64,000 bases of DNA, taken from contig NC_091975.1 of assembly GCF_036711975.1 (NCBI RefSeq), forward strand, positions 9,364,501 to 9,428,500, written 5' to 3'. The translations under genes were made by a program, and so were the position numbers. Shown piece after piece: positions 1-11,514 of the stretch (the stretch's first letter is position 1; each line of letters opens with the position of its first letter). Origin of the DNA: Onthophagus taurus (taxonomy: Eukaryota > Arthropoda > Insecta > Coleoptera > Scarabaeidae). The notes below the pieces were generated by a model. That model was not told where the DNA came from and did no database searches. It saw only the letters and a program-made list of their open reading frames with translations.

Positions 1-3000
1 TATTGATGTAATAAATGATATCGGGATAAGTTTGAAATGAGAAAAGACGTGAAATGAATCCAAACACGGCATATCTAAGAGTCATAGGACCCAAGATATA
101 AACGTGCGTATAAATCAAGATGGCCGAAAACAAAACACTAATTAATTGTGTCAATTTTTCTTTTAAAATTTAATTTTATGATTAATATGGGGGTGTGCTA
201 CATGAAATTGGGTTAAAATTTTCTGATTTTTACGAAAATCTTATTTTTTATAACGTTTTAGAAAATTTTTAATATATATTGATGTAATAAATGATATCGG
301 AATAAGTTTGAAATGAGAAAAGACGTGAAATGAATCCAAACACGGCATATTTAAGAGTCATAGGACCCAAGATATAAACGTACGTATAAAATCAAGATGG
401 CCGAAAACAAAACACTAATTAATTGTGTCAATTTTTCGTTTAAAAATTAATTTTATGATTAATATGGGGGTGTGATATATGAAATTGGGTTAAAATTTTC
501 TGATTTTTACGAAAATCTTATTTTTATAACGTTTTAAAATTTTTTTAATATATATTGATGTAATAAATGATATCGGAATAAGTTTGAAATGAGAGAAGAC
601 GTGAAATGAATCCAAACATGGCATATCTAAGAGTCATAGGACCCAAGATATAAACGTACGTATAAAATCAAGATGGCCGAAAACAAAACACTAATTAATT
701 GTGTCAATTTTTCGTTTAAAAATTAATTTTATGGTTAATGTGAGGGTGTGATATATGAAATTGGGTTAAAATTTTCTGATTTTTACGAAAATCTTATTTT
801 TTATAACGTTTTAGAAAATTTTTAATATATATTGATGTAATAAATGATATCGAGATAAGTTTGAAATGAGAAAAGACGTGAAATGAATCTAAACACGGCA
901 TATCTAAGAGTCATAGGACCCAAGATATCAACGTACGTATAAAATCAAGATGGCCGAAAACAAAACACTAATTAATTGTGTCAATTTTTCGTTTAAAAAT
1001 TAATTTTATGATTACTATGGGGGTGTGATACATGAAATTGAGTTAAAATTTTCTGGTTTTTAATAAAATCTTATTTTTGATGACGTTTTCGAAAATTTTT
1101 AATACATATTGATGTAATAAATGATATCAGGATAAGTTTAAAATGAGAAAACACGTGAAATGAATCCAAACACGGCATATCTAAGAGTCATAGGACCCAA
1201 GATATAAACGTGCGTATAAAATCAAGATGGCTAAAAACAAAACACTAATTAATTGTGTCAATTTTTCGTTTAAAAATTAATTTTATGATTAATATGAGGG
1301 TGTGATATATGAAATTGGGTTAAAATTTTCTGATTTTTACGAAAATCTTATTCATTATGACGTTTTTGAAAATTTTTAATATATATTGATGAAATAAATG
1401 ATATCGGAATAAGTTTGAAATGAGAAAAGACGTGAAATGAATCCAAACACGGCATATCTAAGTGTCATAGGACCCAAGATATAAACGTACGTATAAAATC
1501 AAGATGGCCGAAAACAAAACACTAATTAATTGTGTCAATTTTTCGTTTAAAAATTAATTTTATGATTAATATGGGGGTGTGATACATGAAATTGGGTTAA
1601 AATTTTCTGATTTTTACGAAAATCTTATTTTTTATAACGTTTTAGAAATTTTTTAATATATATTGATGTAATAAATGATATCGGAATAAGTTTGAAATGA
1701 AAAAAGACGTAAAATGAATCCAAACACGGCATATCTAAGAGTCATAGGACCCAAGATATAAACGTGCGTATAAAATCAAGATTGCCGTAAACAAAACACT
1801 AATTAATTGTGTCAATTTTTCGTTTAAAATTTAATTTTATGATTAATATGGGGGTGTGATACATGAAATTGGGTTAAAATTTTCTGATTTTTACGAAAAT
1901 CTTATTTTTATAACGTTTTAAAAATTTTTTAATATATATTGATGTAATAAATGATATCGGAATAAGTTTGAAATGAGAAAAGACGTGAAATGAATCCAAA
2001 CACGGCATATCTAAGAGTCATAGGACCCAAAATATCAACGTGCGTATAAAATCAAGATGGCTAAAAACAAAATACTAATTAATTGTGTCAATTTTTCGTT
2101 TAAAAATTAATTTTATGATTAATATGGGGGTGTGGTACATGAAATTGGGTTAAAATTTTCTGATTTTTTCGAAAATCTTATCCTTTAAGACATTTTCGAA
2201 AATTTTTAATATATATTGATGTAATAAATGATATCGGAATATGTTTGAAATGAGAAAAGACGTGAAATGAATCCAAACACGGCATATCTAAGAGTCATAG
2301 GACCCAAAATATCAACGTGCGTATAAAATCAAGATGGCTAAAAACAAAATACTAATTAATTGTGTCAATTTTTCTTTTAAAATTTAATTTTATGATTAAT
2401 GTGAGGGTGTGATACATGAAATTGGGTTAAAATTTTCTGATTTTTACGAAAATCTTATTTTTTATAACGTTTTAGAAATTTTTTAATATATATTGATGTA
2501 ATAAATGATATCGGAATAAGTTTGAAATGAGAAAAGACGTGAAATGAATCCAAACACGGCATATCTAAGAGTCATAGGACCCAAGATATAAACGTACGTA
2601 TAAAATCAAAATGGCTAAAAACAAAACACTAATTAATTGTGTCAATTTTTCGTTTAAAAATTAATTTTATGATTAATATGGGGGTGTGATACATGAAATT
2701 GGGTTAAAATTTTCTGATTTTTACGAAAATCTTATTTTTTATAACGTTTTAGAAAATTTTTAATATATATTGATGTAATAAATGACATTGGGATAAGTTT
2801 GAAATGTGAAAACATGTGAAAACACGTCATATCGAAAAGTTATAGAACCCAAAGTATAAAGATTTGTATAAAATCAAGATGGCCGAAAACAAAACACTAA
2901 TTTATTGTGTCAATTTTTCTTTTAAAATTTAATTTTATGATTAATATGGGGGTGTGATACATGAAATTGGGTTAAAATTTTCTGATTTTTACGAAAATCT

Positions 3001-3030
3001 TATTCTTTTTGACGATTTTGAAATTTTTAA
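1..3030. repeat. Tandem satellite, ~276-bp unit, about 11 copies
   Basis: The block beginning GATGTAATAAATGATATCGG recurs at 5, 281, 557, 834, 1111, 1388, 1665, 1941, 2218, 2495 and 2772, so units are 276-277 bp with very little length variation. Copies differ by scattered substitutions. The last unit is more diverged and is shortened around 2790-2850. Every unit keeps a central ACGTRCGT core near a conserved CATAGGACCCAAGATAT stretch. The array runs off the left edge and ends directly at a splice acceptor (TTTTTTTTTCAG, 3045), so its right end lies in an intron of the zinc-finger gene. No long open frame is present. Confidence 0.95.
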
Positions 3031-3045
3031 TCATTTTTTTTTCAG

Positions 3046-4170
3046 CCCATTGAGATAGATCGATGTTTTACATCACCATCATGCTTAGATCGCCCCCAAA
3101 GTGCCCACAGTAGCCGTTCTTCAACTCCCTTTGCACTACCATTTCCGACGTTAGCGACGTCTTTACTCGAAGTGGGTTTGATGCATCCGGCCCTATTAGG
3201 CGAGGAGATGTTTCGATGTTCGGCTTGTATGGCAGCATTCCCTTCAATTTGGCTTTTAGAACAACACACGGCTTTACAACACATAGGCGCATTGGGTTCA
3301 ATCGATAAACCGTTCGTTTGCGAACAATGCGGTCAAAGTTATCGATACCGATCGGCTTACGTGAAACATAGAGAGCAAAATCATCGGGCAAGACTTCCGG
3401 CGGATAAATTATTTTCTTGTGATGTTTGCGGGATGCAATTTAGGTAAGAAAAAAAGTTACTTTTAATTATAATTAATTTCAAAAATTTTAGGTATTTAAA
3501 ATCGTTTAAGAAACATCGTTTAAATCACGCTTTGGAGCGTCTTCATGGCAAAACCAACCCAGATTCCCAATCTTCCGATTCAAAACCGGGCCAAACGAGT
3601 TCGATTCAACCGGATAACAGCGATCAAGTTTCTAGTTCAAACGAAACCCTCGCGATTGAAGATGCCGAAGAAACTATAACGATTAAAAAGGAGCCATCTT
3701 CAGATAATGATGCAACCCAAGAAGCTAACTCTTCGGATGTTGATAAAAATGATCCGGATCAAGATCAAGATGACACAATTGATTCGATGGTGGGGTTTCC
3801 AAGACCAACGAGCAGTACTGCTTCATCAACATCGGAAGCTTATCGGAATGCGCAAGAAGCGTCGATTATCAGTTTTTTACGAGCGGATGCGGCGGAAAGG
3901 CAAAGAGAAAGGAGGTTTGCTTGTCCATTTTGTGGGAAATGCGTGCGATCCAAAGAAAATTTGAAATTACACGTAAGAAAACACACGGGGGAGAGACCTT
4001 TCGTCTGTTTGTTTTGTGGTAGGGCTTTTGGGGGGAAATCGGATTTAACGAGACATCTTCGAATACACACCGGTGAAAGGCCTTACCATTGTGATTCTTG
4101 TGGGAAATGTTTCGCGAGGGCTGATTACCTCTCGAAGCATTTAACGACGCATCTCAACAGCCCGCGTTGA
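3046..4170 (+). CDS. C2H2 zinc-finger transcription factor, 3' two coding exons (5' partial)
   Basis: Exons 3046-3443 and 3492-4170 join across a 48-bp intron (donor AG|GTAAGA, acceptor TTTTAG); the split AG|G codon restores Arg within finger 3. Exon 3046 follows a good acceptor and is open from its first base. The 358 visible residues hold six C2H2 fingers: about 56-79, 90-113, 123-145, 275-297, 303-325 and 331-353. The last three are linked by TGERP linkers; the first three are spaced irregularly and finger 1 and 2 have a four-residue H-H gap. Between the clusters is a Ser/Asp/Glu-rich linker containing IKKE at about 197-200, a SUMO consensus. The protein ends five residues after the last finger. 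Such proteins bind DNA in the nucleus. The 3+3 arrangement suggests an insect BTB-zinc-finger protein (mamo is one candidate), but the N-terminus lies upstream of the window and I do not assign a name. Confidence 0.88.
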
Positions 4171-5550
4171 TTGAGCCAAAAAATAAGAAAACATTTTTGT
4201 TGTTTTTCCGTCCTTTACGAATTATTAAAAAAAAAAGATAGAAAGGAGAAGGAAATGTGATGATTCGTATATTGAAAGGGTTGATTAAAATTAATTTTTT
4301 TATCAACCTAGAAAGTCCGCAATTTGTTATTTGGCTGTGAGCAAAATATTCCCTTCTCAAACACAGTCTTTGGTGAGATTTTTTATTTTTTGTGTTTTTC
4401 TTAAGAATCTCTTAAAAATGAAAGGATTCGAATGAAATTAGTAAACCGTCAAATTAATAAGTAGTAAAAGAGGATTTTAATTTTAATTTTTAGTTGTAAA
4501 TCGTTCTTTCGATGTCTATCGATTTTAATATTAGTGAGTTACCAAGCAATATAAAAATTAATTAAAAATAAAATTAATTAATGGAAACAAGAAAAAAGTA
4601 AACACACAGCACTGTAGTTCCTTCCTAGTCACGAATAATTAATAAAAAATAATAGTAGTCAATTGATCGTCGGCGCCTTTTCAAAACGAAACTTTTTATA
4701 ATTATAATTATCTTTTCTTCTTTCCAAATTAAACAATAATAATTAGTTTATGTGGTTTTATAAAGAGCCATCTAAACCAAAAAGAACGAAAGAAAGGTGG
4801 ATGAACAACGAATTTTTATTATAAATAAAAAGAATCGAAAATTCGTTGCGTTATGTTTTTCTGTGCCAAATTGTCATACCTCATATTTGTGAATATCTGT
4901 ACAGAACTGTCTTTTGTCAGTGTAACCAAAAAAAGAAAATTACAAAATAACTCAGTGTAGTAATAACTAATAAATGTTTAACATCGAACAGGCTGCCTCC
5001 GAGTAATAAAATTAAAACTAAAAAGAAATTATTTTTTATACACTATTACAATAGATTATCTTGTTGCTGAAAAAAACGTTAACTTGAATTCAAGTTAATT
5101 AAATAATAAAGCCGACTGTTGTTCATTTTTCTACAACAAACTGCTCAAAATACAATCAGGAATACAAAAGAAGTAAATAAACCAGAACTGTATATTATAA
5201 TAAAATAACCCGATTATTATATTATTATTAAATCGTTTTTTACGCCAATTAAATCCAACCCAAATTGTTTTTATTTCAAAGTTTTTAAGATGTTAAACAT
5301 TTACATAAATATGTATATTTTTTGTTGTCGAATTTTTATGAAATAAATGAAAATGTTTCCGTACCATTTTGCTTTAGGACAAAAATTGTGGATAATATGT
5401 TTTATTTTATTATCAATTAACTATGTTATGTAGGGTGGAGATGGTTAATTTCATTTTTTATAGGTATTAAAATTTTAAAGTACAACAATTTCATTCGTAT
5501 TAAGTTTAGTTGAAATGGATTGAATTTGGTGGGTTAGATTTGGGTTCTGA
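4171..5550 (+). other. AT-rich 3' flank / probable 3' UTR of the zinc-finger gene
   Basis: No gene-like open frame is seen. The region is strongly AT-rich and contains several AATAAA hexamers (for example around 4566, 4633, 5005 and 5341), so a long 3' UTR with alternative polyadenylation is possible. The real end of the transcript cannot be chosen from sequence alone. Confidence 0.4.
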
Positions 5551-5552
5551 TT

Positions 5553-5581
5553 GGGTTGGGATGAGTTGGGGTGAATTCGGG
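5553..5581 (+). other. Potential G-quadruplex in a G/T-rich patch
   Basis: Four runs of three or more G are separated by loops of 2, 7 and 7 nt (TT, ATGAGTT, TGAATTC), which meets the common G3-N1-7 rule. It lies in a G/T-rich stretch of about 5520-5610 with repeated GGGTTGGG/GGGTTAGG-like words, in otherwise very AT-rich DNA. The words resemble degenerate insect telomeric TTAGG, but no regular array is present. Confidence 0.45.
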
Positions 5582-5602
5582 CTTGGATTGGGTTAGGTTG
5601 AT

Positions 5603-5990
5603 ATGTGTTTAATTGAGATGGGTTGGGCTCGAAATAGCAGAGAGGACGTAGAAACGGAGATGGCAGGATGTATCAACTCAGCACCATGGGGGAAGAGAAT
5701 AGAAACGATAAAGGAAGAAGAATTCTCATGGGGAATAAAAAGAATAATAAAATCGTATCTATCCCAAAGGAAGATAATGCTTCCAGTGGGATGGGAAGAG
5801 AATATGACGTTATGAAATATTTTCTTGAAAGAATTGCAGAATAGATGAGAGATGGGAAAATATTTGGATGTTTACCTGGATAAAGGTTTTTAAAACCTGT
5901 CAAGAAATTAGTTGAAGGGAGGGTATCCGAAACAAGCAAGAAGAAAACTGCTGGGATGAGTTTGGTTGCGTTGAATTGGGTTGACATGGG
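5603..5990 (+). pseudogene. Degenerate non-LTR retrotransposon reverse transcriptase fragment
   Basis: The + frame from 5603 reads a stretch with CINSAPWGK followed by IIKSYLSQRKI, spaced like the 'NS..W..I......YL..II.SYLS.R.V' block of jockey/R1-type LINE reverse transcriptases. It breaks at a stop at about 5813 and nothing upstream or downstream preserves the rest of the polymerase (no YxDD seen). It is less AT-rich than its surroundings, which fits an inserted foreign fragment. Assignment rests on one short motif block. Confidence 0.4.
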
Positions 5991-6300
5991 TTCAATTAGG
6001 TTATGTTGCAGTTAACTCTTCAAATTTCGCAAACACTCGAGATATTCAAGTCCTGTGGCCATGAAGTTCACATTACCTGGTCACTAAAATGCTAAAAACC
6101 TTCTTTCTTGCTGCCTATGCTAAGTTATCTACTTTGAGCTCTTGCAAAGTCTAAGTTGAATACCTTGTACATATTATCTGCTCAACCTAATAAATCAGTT
6201 TCTATCATATCATCCAGCAAGCTGAAGAACAGTTACTCCCACTCATTGTCTGCTAAACATTATCTCTCCAAAGATTTTACTTTTTCCTATTCTATAGTCT

Positions 6301-9289
6301 CGATTATGCAACAATTTAATCAAATTTTAATATTTTCGGAGTTTTCTTAATATTGACGCATCTAAGAGCAAAAGTGCAAGAGAGCAATGTTGTTAATAAT
6401 AAAATTTGCTACAACTTTTGTTCTAAAAGTTTTTTTATAATATTCTCCGATTCCAAAGTGTTACTTTTAATAGCTTGAAAAAGCAACAATTTCATCAAAT
6501 TTTCATATTTTCGGAGTTTTCTCAATATTGACGTATCTAAGAGCAAAAGTGCAAGAGAGCAATGTTGTTAATAATAAAATTTGCTACAACTTTTGTTGTA
6601 AAAGTTTTTTTATAATATTCTCCGATTCCAAAGTGTTACCTTTAATATCTTGAAAAAGCAACAATTTCATCAAATTTTCATATTTTCGTATTTTTCTCGA
6701 TATTGACGCATCTAAGAGCAAAAGTGCAAGAGAGCAATGTTAGTCACAATAAAATTTGACACAACTTTTATTCTAAAAATTTTTTTATAATATTCTCCGA
6801 TTCCAAAGTGTTACCTTTAATAGCTTGAAAAAGCAACAATTTCATCAAATTTTCATATTTTCGGAATTTTCTCAATATTGACGCATCTAAGAGCAAAAAT
6901 GCAAAAGAGCAATATTGTTAATAATAAAATTTGCTACAACTTTTGTTCTAAAAGTTTTTTTATAATATTCTCCGATTCCAAAGTGTTACCTTTAATAGCT
7001 TGAAAAAGCAACAATTTCATCAATTTTTCATATTTTCGAAATTTTCTCAATATTGACGCATCTAAGAGTAAAAATGCAAAAGAGCAATATTGTTAATAAT
7101 AAAATTTGCTACAACTTTTGTTCTAAAAGTTTTTTTATAATATTCTCCGATTCCAAAGTGTTACCTTTAATAGCTTGAAAAAGCAACAATTTCATCAAAT
7201 TTTCATATTTTTGGAGTTTTCTCAATATTGACGCATCTAAGAGCAAAAACGCAAAAGAGCAATATTGTTAATAATAAAATTTGCTACAACTTTTGTTCTA
7301 AAAGTTTTTTTATAATATTCTCCGATTCCAAAGTGTTACCTTTAATAGCTTGAAAAAGCAACAATTTCATCAAATTTTCATATTTTCGTATTTTTCTCAA
7401 TATTGACGTATCTAAGAGCAAAAGTGCAAGAGAGGAATGTTGTTAATAATAAAATTTGCTACAACTTTTGTTCCAAAAGTTTTTTTATAATATTCTCCGA
7501 TTCCAAAGTGTTACCTTTAATAATTTAAAAAGCAACAATTTCATCAAATTTTCATATTTTCGTATTTTTCTCGATATTGACGCATCTAAGAGCAAAAGTG
7601 CAAGAGAGGAATGTTGTTAATAATAAAATTTGCTACAACTTTTGTTCTAAAAGTTTTTCTATAATATTCTCCGATTCCAAAGTGTTACCTTTAATAGCTT
7701 GAAAAAGCAACAATTTCATCAAATTTTCATATTTTCGGAATTTTCTCAATATTGACGCATCTAAGAGCAAAAATGCAAAAGAGCAATATTGTTAATAATA
7801 AAATTTGCTACAACTTTTGTTCTAAAAGTTTTTTTATAATATTCTCCGATTCCAAAGTGTTACCTTTAATAGCTTGAAAAAGCAACAATTTCATCAAATT
7901 TTCATATTTTCGGAGTTTTCTCAATATTGACGCATCTAAGAGCAAAAATGCAAAAGAGCAATATTGTTAATAATCAAATTTGCTACAACTTTTGTTCTAA
8001 AAGTTTTTTTATAATATTCTCCGATTCCAAAGTGTTACCTTTAATAATTTAAAACGCAACAATTTCATCAAATTTTCATATTTTCGTATTTTTCTCAATA
8101 TTGACGTATCTAAGAGCAAAAGTGCAAGAGAGGAATGTTGGTCAAAATAAAATTTGACACAACTTTTATTCTAAAAATTTTTTTATAGCATGCTCCGATT
8201 CCAGAATGTTACCTTTAATAATTTAAAAAGCAACAATTTCATCAAATTTTCATATTTTTGGAGTTTTCTCAATATTGACGCATCTAAGAGCAAAAATGCA
8301 AAAGAGCAATATTGTTAATAATAAAATTTGCTACAGCTTTTGTTCTAAAAGTTTTTTTATAATATTCTCCGATTCCAAAGTGTTACCTTTAATAATTTAA
8401 AATGCAACAATTTCATCAAATTTTCATATTTTCGTATTTTTCTCAATATTGACGTATCTAAGAGCAAAAGTGCAAGAGAGGAATGTTGTTAATAATAAAA
8501 TTTGCTACAACTTTTGTTCCAAAAGTTTTTTTATAATATTCTCCGATTCCAAAGTGTTACCTTTAATAGCTTGAAAAAGCAACAATTTCATCAAATTTTC
8601 ATATTTTCGTATTTTTCTCGATATTGACGCATCTAAGAGCAAAAATGCAAGAGAGCAATATTGTTAATAATAAAATTTGCTACAACTTTTGTTCTAAAAG
8701 TTTTTTTATAATATTCTCCGATTCCAAAGTGTTACCTTTAATAGCTTCAAAAAGCAACAATTTCATCAAATTTTCATATTTTCGTATTTTTCTCGATATT
8801 GACGCATCTAAGAGCAAAAGTGTAAGAGAGCAATATTGGTCAAAATAAAATTTGACGCAACTTTTATTCTAAAAATTTTTTTATAACGTACTCCGATTCC
8901 AGAATGTTACCTGTAATAATTTAAAAAGCAACAATTTCATCAAATTTTCATATTTTCGGAATTTTCTCAATATTGACGCATCTAAGAGCAAAAATGCAAA
9001 AGAGCAATATTGTTAATAATAAAATTTGCTACAACTTTTGTTCTAAAAGTTTTTTTATAATATTCTCCGATTCCAAAGTGTTACCTTTAATAGCTTGAAA
9101 AAGCAACAATTTCATCAAATTTTCATATTTTCGGAATTTTCTCAATATTGACGCATCTAAGAGCAAAAATGCAAAAGAGCAATATTGTTAATATTAAAAT
9201 TTGCTACAACTTTTGTTCTAAAAGTTTTTTGATAATATTCTCCGATTCCGAAGTGTTACCTTTAATAGTTTGAAAAAGCAACAATTTCC
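6301..9289. repeat. Tandem satellite, 175-bp unit, about 17 copies
   Basis: The block TTGACGCATCTAAGAGC recurs at about 6355, 6530, 6705, 6880 and so on with a 175-bp step (174 where one base is lost) to the end at about 9289. Copies are highly similar. Variants are shuffled along the array: 'CAATATTGTTAATAATAAA' units dominate, while units with GGTCAAAATAAAATTTGAC occur at about 8140 and 8840 and a similar one near 6745. The edges are abrupt, at about 6301 and after AACAATTTCCTGG at 9289. A short translated frame at 8624-8848 is a by-product of the repeat. Confidence 0.95.
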
Positions 9290-11514
9290 TGGAGTTTTAA
9301 TACTCAACTAAAATATTGTAAGGATTTTAATACCTATAGAAAATAATTTTAAATCCTCCAACCTTAGTTTGAAATAAAAAAAAACTATATAGTATATATT
9401 TTACATAATTAAATTTAAATAGTTAGTCAATAGACAATATTAGATATCTCTATTACAATTAATGATTAAGACATAACAATGCAACTTACAACAATTGGTA
9501 CAAATCAAAAGCAACAACTTTTTCTTTTTTGATTTCGTTATTTCAATTTGTTAACGAAAACTTGTCCATTAAAAGCCAGCCATAAAACCGTTTTAAACCA
9601 TAGAACGTAAGGATTTACTATATTTACATAAAATGTGCCTTTTTCAATTCAAACCGTCAATGATAATGATTCTACACAGATATGAAACATACAAACAAAT
9701 AAAACTTGTCCTAAAGCATTAACTACTTTAAGCAGCAAGTCCATAATGATATATTCCAATTAGTTTTTAACGTTTAAAAAAATTATAATTATTAATGATA
9801 CGCAGCAAATTAAAAAAAAATAAATTGAAAGCACAGTGTAAATACAAGAAATAAAAATATATTAATACTATTATAATATTAATAATATAAAGTATATTTA
9901 ATTACATACATGTTCCTACTTCGTATAATATAACAGAAAAAATTCAGAAATTAATGATGATGTAAAAACATGAAATTAATTTTCGTTTATTTAAAATTAA
10001 ATTGATTTTTTTGAATTAAATTTGGACTGTAAGTTATAGTGAATGTAAAAAAAACTATATAAATATACAAAATAGGAGGGGCATAGACTTAAAAATGAAA
10101 AGAAAATGATGCAAAAAAAAACTGTTTCAATGACTAAGTGTTACTCGTTTTTCGGTGTTTAAAGCGTATATTCTACGTAGTTTTTATATATTGAGGATGA
10201 AAAAGAAAACTAAATTAACCCTTTTTGTTCCGAAAAGAAAATATTATCCTAGCAAAAAAATGAATTGTATATTTGGCTTCAAAATTTTTGCAAATTGTAG
10301 ATAGATCTAGAACACGATTAAATCTAAAAGGAGACACGTTTATGTAATTTCCGCTCTTATATGTGTGTACGCGTATGATTTTCGCACATTAAATCGTTTT
10401 CATCAAATCGAAAATAAAAATTAAGTTAATTAAGTTATTTCGATTTGGTGAAGGCGTGAAATAACATTTTTCGACACATAAGTTGATGTAATACGAATGT
10501 GATATTTTTCTTAGTTCGAGTATATTATTATAATAAAAAAAATAATATAAATGAAACTAAAAAAAAATTAGTATGTGAATAATTAATATTAAAAAAATTA
10601 TATATTATATATATTAATCGTAAGCGATAATTTTTTAAAAACAGTGCGTGATATATTATTAAATTGTTCTCAATATAAATATTTTTTATTTTATTGTTTT
10701 GATTTATCCGACTATACAACGACAATATTACAATGTAAATAGAAAAAACGAAAAAAAAAACGACAGCCGCCCATAAGTTTTGATTTAACTGGAAAATATT
10801 AAAAAAAATTATTTTTTTTTAATTTTAAATTATTAAGTAATTGGCAAAGCGAATGTAAAACTTAAAAATAATAAAATAAATAACGGAATAAAATAAATGG
10901 GAAGGTCGATTATGCTCAGTAATGTTCATAAAAAGAATTATGGTGCTGCAATTACAGAAACGATAATGTGATATGGTTTATTTCGTTTCAACTCCGTTAT
11001 TACAATTAATAAATATACATAAAAAAAAATTAAGTACATGAAAAAAGTGGATATTATTATAAAAATATATATATTATTATAAGGTTTTAGGGTTCATAAT
11101 AAAATATAATATATATATTACAAGAAAAAAAAAGTGCGGAAAAACTATTATATTATACATACGATATTATTATATATATAACTATATTTTATTTGTATTT
11201 CTCAGTGTGATGTTTCTCATTACCACGTAAAATTAAAAAAAAAAATAAAATAAAATCGAAAAAAATAGTTAAAAATGTTTGATTCAAAACCGATAAATTG
11301 ATATATGAATGTGTGATCATTTAAACGTTTACAAAAAGATGTGGAAATTTGAAGGAAATTGAAAAAAAAAACGATGTAACACACGCCTATTTGTAAGTCT
11401 GTGTACAAAATACATCGAAATATATGTGTATTTCAATTCTCTGGGGTGTGTTTTATTTTTTTTATTCTTATTAATATATATTTATTAATATACCCGATTT
11501 TTTAAAATTTTAAA
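9290..11514. other. AT-rich intergenic DNA
   Basis: No gene, RNA or tandem array was recognised. There are many homopolymer A/T runs and short TA-rich patches (for example 9860-9900, 11080-11180). The GC content is very low throughout. Open frames near 10528 and 11220 on the minus strand are composed of low-complexity AT codons and are not supported. Confidence 0.6.

Noticed and set aside
3042..3391. Minus-strand open frames of 80 and 107 codons
   Set aside because: They lie antisense to the zinc-finger exon, whose plus frame has clear C2H2 fingers and matching splice sites.
3707..4360. Small frames over and after the zinc-finger exon
   Set aside because: Shadow frames of the coding exon or AT-rich 3' flank, with no protein features.
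8624..8848. 74-codon frame in the 175-bp satellite
   Set aside because: Its sequence is the translated satellite unit; neighbouring units break the frame.
10528..11408. Two minus-strand frames rich in Asn, Ile and Phe
   Set aside because: Codon content is simply AT-rich low-complexity DNA; no domain, no splice context.
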